Below are positions 58,515 through 64,000 of a DNA stretch of 64,000 nt, piece by piece. Position 1 is the stretch's first letter, and every line of letters begins with the position of its first letter. The stretch covers positions 30,001-94,000 of the forward strand of contig JABMCL010001731.1 of assembly GCA_018857735.1 (NCBI GenBank), written 5' to 3'. The notes beneath the pieces were generated by a model. The model was given only the letters and a program-made list of their open reading frames with translations, made no database searches and was not told where the DNA came from. The translations under genes and the position numbers were made by a program. The DNA is from Alviniconcha marisindica (lineage: Eukaryota > Mollusca > Gastropoda > Provannidae).

Positions 58515-59931
58515 TCTCGTCATCGGACAGGGCAGAAAAACTGGCTGGAAAGAACCAGATTCTGCTCTGCCTTCTTCAGCCTGTCCGAAGCTACAGGCTT
58601 GGGTGGTACCTGGGGCCTGCTGGAAGAGGGAGCGCCTGGGGTGCGAAAACCCCCCTACGTCCACCGGGACCCCATCCACCCTCACCTTAGTAGGTGAGCA
58701 TCTCAAAGATGATGAATCATCTTTCGAGGCTGCGGTTTTTAAGGGACCTGCTGAACCCTTAGGTGCCGCTTTTTGGGGGGAACCGCAGAACCCTTAGATG
58801 CCATTTTGTGGGGATTGGCGGGAAACCCCTAGAGGCCGTTTTGGGGGGATCGGCTGAACCCCTATCCATCTCCGAAGAACACTTAGCGGACTCCACGGAA
58901 CCCGGGCGTCGGCCGATACCGTCCTCGACTTCCCGGGGGAGCCTGAGTGCCGGTCGATACCGATCCGGGTCCGCCAGTAGAACGCACATTAGACTCAGTC
59001 GTCCTAAGTGGACGTTCTGAAAAACCGTAGGTTAAGGATGTCTGACATTCAACAGATTTAGACTCTCTTCTGGTGGAAGCGATAGCGGTGTAGGTCTTAC
59101 CTCCAGAGATCATAGCCGGCATCTTGGCTTCAACCAACTGTCTGGCTTCCGGAAAGGATATGCGTTTCTCTACGCGGATACGCTGAATCTCCTTCTGCCA
59201 GACCGGGCAATCTTTAGCCGATGAAGCGTGGGGACCATTGCAATTAGAGCACAGCTTGGATCCCTCACATTGACCTTCATGCTTATCTTTTCCACAACCG
59301 GACACTTCGCAGCAACCTTGCAACGTTCGCTCGTGTGGCCTAACATGTTGCAATTGAAGCAACGCATCTGGTTGGGAACAAACAAGGCCACCTTCACCTT
59401 TAGATAGCCGACCGTGATCTCTTTCGGGAGGGCTGGAGTGTTGAAGGTCAGAAACAGGGTGTTGGTGGGGACCTTTTCAGTATCCTTCTTCACCGTCACC
59501 CTGTGGACCTCAACTACACCCTGTTCCTGCAGTTCCGTCCTGATTTCCGTCTCCGTCATGCCGGACAGCTCACGGCAGCGGATGACCCCACGTGATGAGT
59601 TCAGCGCTTTGTGGATGGAAACACGTATTGGCCTATCAACGAATCGAGTAGTCTTGAGAAGACCCTTCGCCTGCGATTTCCTAGTGCACTCCACCAGGAA
59701 ATATCCATCCCTCAACCTTTTAATGCTTTTGAGGGTTCCGGCCACCGCCAGGAACCCCTTCTGGACAACAAAGGGCGATAGTTTACTCAGTCGGAGGTCG
59801 TCATTCGACGACTCCACGACCACAAATCTTGTCCAATTGTTACAGGAGTTGTAGGAGCGTTCGTTTTCCGAGTCCGTGTCCGAATTTTGGTCGTTGTCCC
59901 GTAATCTTTTGTTTTTGTTTGTGGGTGCCAT
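58515..59931 (-). pseudogene. I-group LINE ORF1, copy 3
   Basis: ATG at 59929-59931 opens MAPTNKNKRLRDNDQN, then acidic SDTDSENE, LSPFVVQKGFLAVAGTLKSI, VDRPIRVSIHKALNSSRGVI and GMTETEIRTELQEQG, without the frame break seen in copy 1. Knuckles: CFNCNMLGHTSERC, then after a frameshift at about 59300 the remnants GKDKHEGQC and CSNCNGPHASSAKDC, in which the last Cys is intact. The Ser/Ala-rich C-terminal part runs to the ORF2 start with further shifts near 58880. This copy gives the best estimate of the family's ORF1 start. Confidence 0.88.
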
Positions 59932-60540
59932 GTTATGTTTCTTAATGATTCATTACGCTTTGTCCCCACCCGCCACCGAGTCCAACAAGGGGATGCACAC
60001 AAGCGGCATTCCAGCAAGTGTGCACCAGGGCTCAAAACGCAATATACTCAGGTGATAAAAAACACACATAAAGTTTAATTCCATCCCCTGATTGACCCTG
60101 AGCCGCTGCCTTCTAATCGAAATTAGGGCAAAGCACGACCAGCCGATTGATTGGGTCGGCCCAACCCAACCACCCGTCTAGGGGAAGTCCAGCCGAAGAA
60201 GCGTGTTGGACCCCACGGGGGACCTCAGTCACCAGGATCCCATCCTCCCCCGATACGGGATGCAGCGCACAGCAAACACGCTGGGTCTGAAGGTGACCGC
60301 AGAGAGCAAGAAGAACTATATAAAGAAGAGCTGTGTTGTAGATAAATACAGGAGAATGGCCCGTTAGGCAGAAATAAGCTGTAAGGAGGGAGCTGAAAAC
60401 GGAGGTATCGTGGAGAGAGCTTTTGGAATGAAATATAGTTGAAAGGGCCGCTAGACAGAAACTAGTCGTAAGAAAAGAGTGAAAGGGGTGGAGCAGTTTG
60501 GTTTAAACACCCCGGCGCGAGAAGCCGGCTCTCTGGGGGC

Positions 60541-62121
<1,581 letters not shown>

Positions 62122-62127
62122 TTTAAT

Positions 62128-62900
62128 ACTCAAGGATAGTAGTGTTAGGTCCATTTGGACCTATCTAACAGCCAGTCCTTGCTATACTACAAACACAAAT
62201 AAACACGACAATACCACAAACAAATATAGGCACGATTAAGCAATTGATTAATGCAGTTTCATAGTTCCTACAAATGTGAAGAAACATCAGAATTACATTT
62301 CTTTCATGGGCATACATGTATACAACACGTGTGATTCAAACAAATCGATCAAAATTTGACGAAAGGTTATTCTCAGACATATATTTGTGCAGATTACGTG
62401 TGAAACGAGGAAGAGAAATACATGATTTTATATTTTGAGGCAGGGAGTTCCAGAGGGACGCTCCAGCGAAGGATATGCTAGTTTTAAATAAGTCAAGCCT
62501 TGGCCTTGGCACGTAGAGGTTATTCCTGGAGTTGGTGTAGTGGGACTGGTGACTAATAAAGAGTTGTGCCAGGTAATTTAGGGAATTATTATTAAGAACT
62601 TTATGCATACATATTCCTTTATTGTAAGCGAGCTGTTGCGATAGATTTAATTCCAAGTGTACTCATCTTTTGCTCTGTAGATAGAAACAGAGCAGGAAGG
62701 ATTAATTTTCCTGCCCTTCGATGTAGGGAGTTCTGTTTTTTTTAAAGTGTACCTCGCCACAGCCATCCCGCACTACTGACGCATAATCGATGTGAGGTTT
62801 TATGTGAGCGTTGTAGAAGAGTTTTCTGGTATCGATGTCGATGGTATGTTTCAGTTGAGAAAGAAGAAACAGTTGTTGTTTTTGACATGCTTTTGCAGAG
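62128..62900 (-). mobile_element. CR1/L2-like LINE fragment, RT C-terminus
   Basis: Minus-strand blocks in order: KACQKQQLFLLSQLKHTIDI and NAHIKPHIDYASVV (62900-62702), then NKGICMHKVLNNNSLNYL, LYVPRPRLDLFKTS and SFAGASLWNSLPQNIKSC (62656-62336), then the 3' tail into the GA tract. It is a longer version of the fragment at 10365-10960. Interrupted by stops, without palm domain. Confidence 0.82.
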
Positions 62901-62926
62901 AGAGAGAGTAAACTCGAACTCGAACA

Positions 62927-63890
62927 CTTTATTTTACAAGGATTGTAGTTTAGGTTCAATCAAAAACCTGTCTGACAACTAGTCTTTGCTAAGCTGCTGA
63001 TGAGTAGGTATCAAATTACAGGCATTATTTATATACATATAGGCCTGAATGAGTGAGTGAAACGTTACACGTGAGAATTTCCACACAAAACATAGCGTGT
63101 TCACCGCGCCAGATGAACACATGCCATACATTATTCAGTTACGTATTATGAGCATACAACCAGCAACTAAGGCAGCAGAACATCTGATCAGTTCATATGA
63201 CTAGTATCGGAAAAGAAAACAGAAACAGTCAATGCTTATCTTATAAAGAACAGTAATGGAGAGTGAGAAAGAAAAGGAAAAAGGGGGGTGGGGGGTGGGG
63301 TGGAGGCACTTTCACAAGCAGTCGGAAGGACTGGGCGGAGTTGTATGGGTATATAAAATAGGTCTCAAATGACCAGTCATTGCAATGGCAATCACTCGAA
63401 AACCTCAGTCTCTCTCTCTGTTTGAGAGAGACAGAGAACTCGACCTCGAGCTCTAAAACTTTAATATACAAGGATTGTAGTTTAGGTTCAGTCAAAAACT
63501 CACCTAACAACTAGTCCTTGCGAAGCTACTGATGAGTAAATACAAAATTACAGGCATCATTTATATACATATAGGCATGAATGAGTGAGTGAAATTTGAT
63601 ACATGAGAATTTCCACAGAAAAGGTGGCGTGTTCACAGCATCAGATGTACACATGCATACATCACTCAGTTATGTATTATGAGCATACACCAGTACTGGA
63701 AAAAAGCAGTCAATGCTTATTTTATAAAGAACATTAAGGGATGGCGGCGGGAGTGGGGCGGGGTCACTCTCACAAGCAGTCGGAAGGACTGGGAGGAGTT
63801 CTATGGGTGTATAAAATAAGTCTCAAATGACCATGCAGTCATTGCAATGGCAATCAATCGATAACCTCAGTCTGTCTCTCTCTCTCTCCC
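62927..63890 (-). repeat. Two tandem LINE 3'-tail units, minus orientation
   Basis: Units at 62927-63240 and 63458-63730 (CAAGGATTGTAGTTTAGGTT ... CATAGCGTGTTCAC) plus following shared segments at about 63295-63420 and 63745-63890 (AGTCGGAAGGACTGGG, TGCAATGGCAATCA) give a ~530-bp period. The inverse of the 38843-39410 arrangement. Confidence 0.78.
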
Positions 63891-64000
63891 AGGCAGTATT
63901 ATGTCACAAATACTATGTAATTACTTTAAGGTGTGCACGAAGTTTACGCTTGAAGGAGCTGATTGACTGACAAGATCTGACTGTCAGAGGTAGGTTGTTC
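63891..64000. other. window end, nothing recognised
   Basis: No feature seen in the last ~110 bp. Confidence 0.5.

Larger units (their letters stand above)
54167..60540 (-). mobile_element. Near-full-length I-group LINE, copy 3 (minus)
   Basis: Same family as 19192-25557, read on the minus strand from the 5' end GCCCCCAGAGAGCCGGCTTC at 60540 to GATGTGTATCGCCCTGATA, where it runs into (TA)n. The last ~50 bp of the family tail are missing or replaced by TA. Target duplication cannot be seen because of the repeat. It carries a ~0.7-kb internal duplication. No MITE is present in ORF1, which gives the reference for the empty site. Confidence 0.92.

Overview
The window looks like intergenic and intronic DNA of a marine invertebrate, most likely a mollusc (gastropod-like). 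The evidence is indirect: very dense long (CA)n, (GA)n and (TA)n microsatellites, spliced genes with canonical GT-AG borders, several families of non-LTR retrotransposons (LINEs) carrying RNase H or esterase-type ORF1 domains, PIF/Harbinger DNA transposons, and secreted or membrane Ig-like exons. No bacterial operons, rRNA genes, functional tRNAs or CRISPR arrays are visible.

Host genes. I can support only a few exons, all from Ig-like surface proteins. On the minus strand there is a phase 1-1 Ig-like exon (36313-36693), two paralogous 36-nt Thr/Pro-rich stalk mini-exons (13520-13555 and 5310-5345, both phase 1-1), and a terminal exon (1559-2010) with Ser/Thr-rich stalk, transmembrane helix, basic stop-transfer and a short Tyr-containing tail. 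Order, strand and splice phase all agree with one type I membrane receptor gene, but the join is inferred. A second Ig-like exon lies on the plus strand (48133-48471, phase 1-1), with a possible truncated relative at 52052-52114. The two mini-exons sit inside a direct segmental duplication (4085-5905 versus 9990-14030).

Mobile DNA. Positions 15.9-35.1 kb are best read as one old CR1-like LINE (esterase ORF1, then endonuclease ORF2) split by two later insertions: an I-group LINE (19192-25557, 13-bp target duplication) and an 8.36-kb Harbinger-type transposon (25681-34036, 8-bp target duplication). The I-group LINE itself carries a 512-bp MITE (20864-21375, TAA duplication). The Harbinger element carries another LINE fragment, which is in turn split by a chimeric ORF1-only LINE (30791-32764, 15-bp duplication). 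A second near-full I-group LINE lies on the minus strand at 54167-60540, with an internal ORF2 duplication. A third RNase H-bearing LINE family occupies 45540-47768 (minus). Fragments of CR1/L2-like LINEs and tandem LINE 3' tails are at 10.4, 14.4, 38.8-39.9, 44.4 and 62.1-63.9 kb. A 1.8-kb foldback element (52298-54085) has arms of about 200 bp embedded in TA repeats.

All transposon reading frames seen here carry frameshifts, stops or lost key residues, so none looks autonomous. The remaining stretches are microsatellites, minisatellites and unrecognised low-copy repeats. The strongest leads are the Harbinger element with the unexpected 8-bp duplication and palindromic subterminal arrays, the ORF1-only chimeric LINE, and the duplicated stalk mini-exons of the Ig-like receptor.
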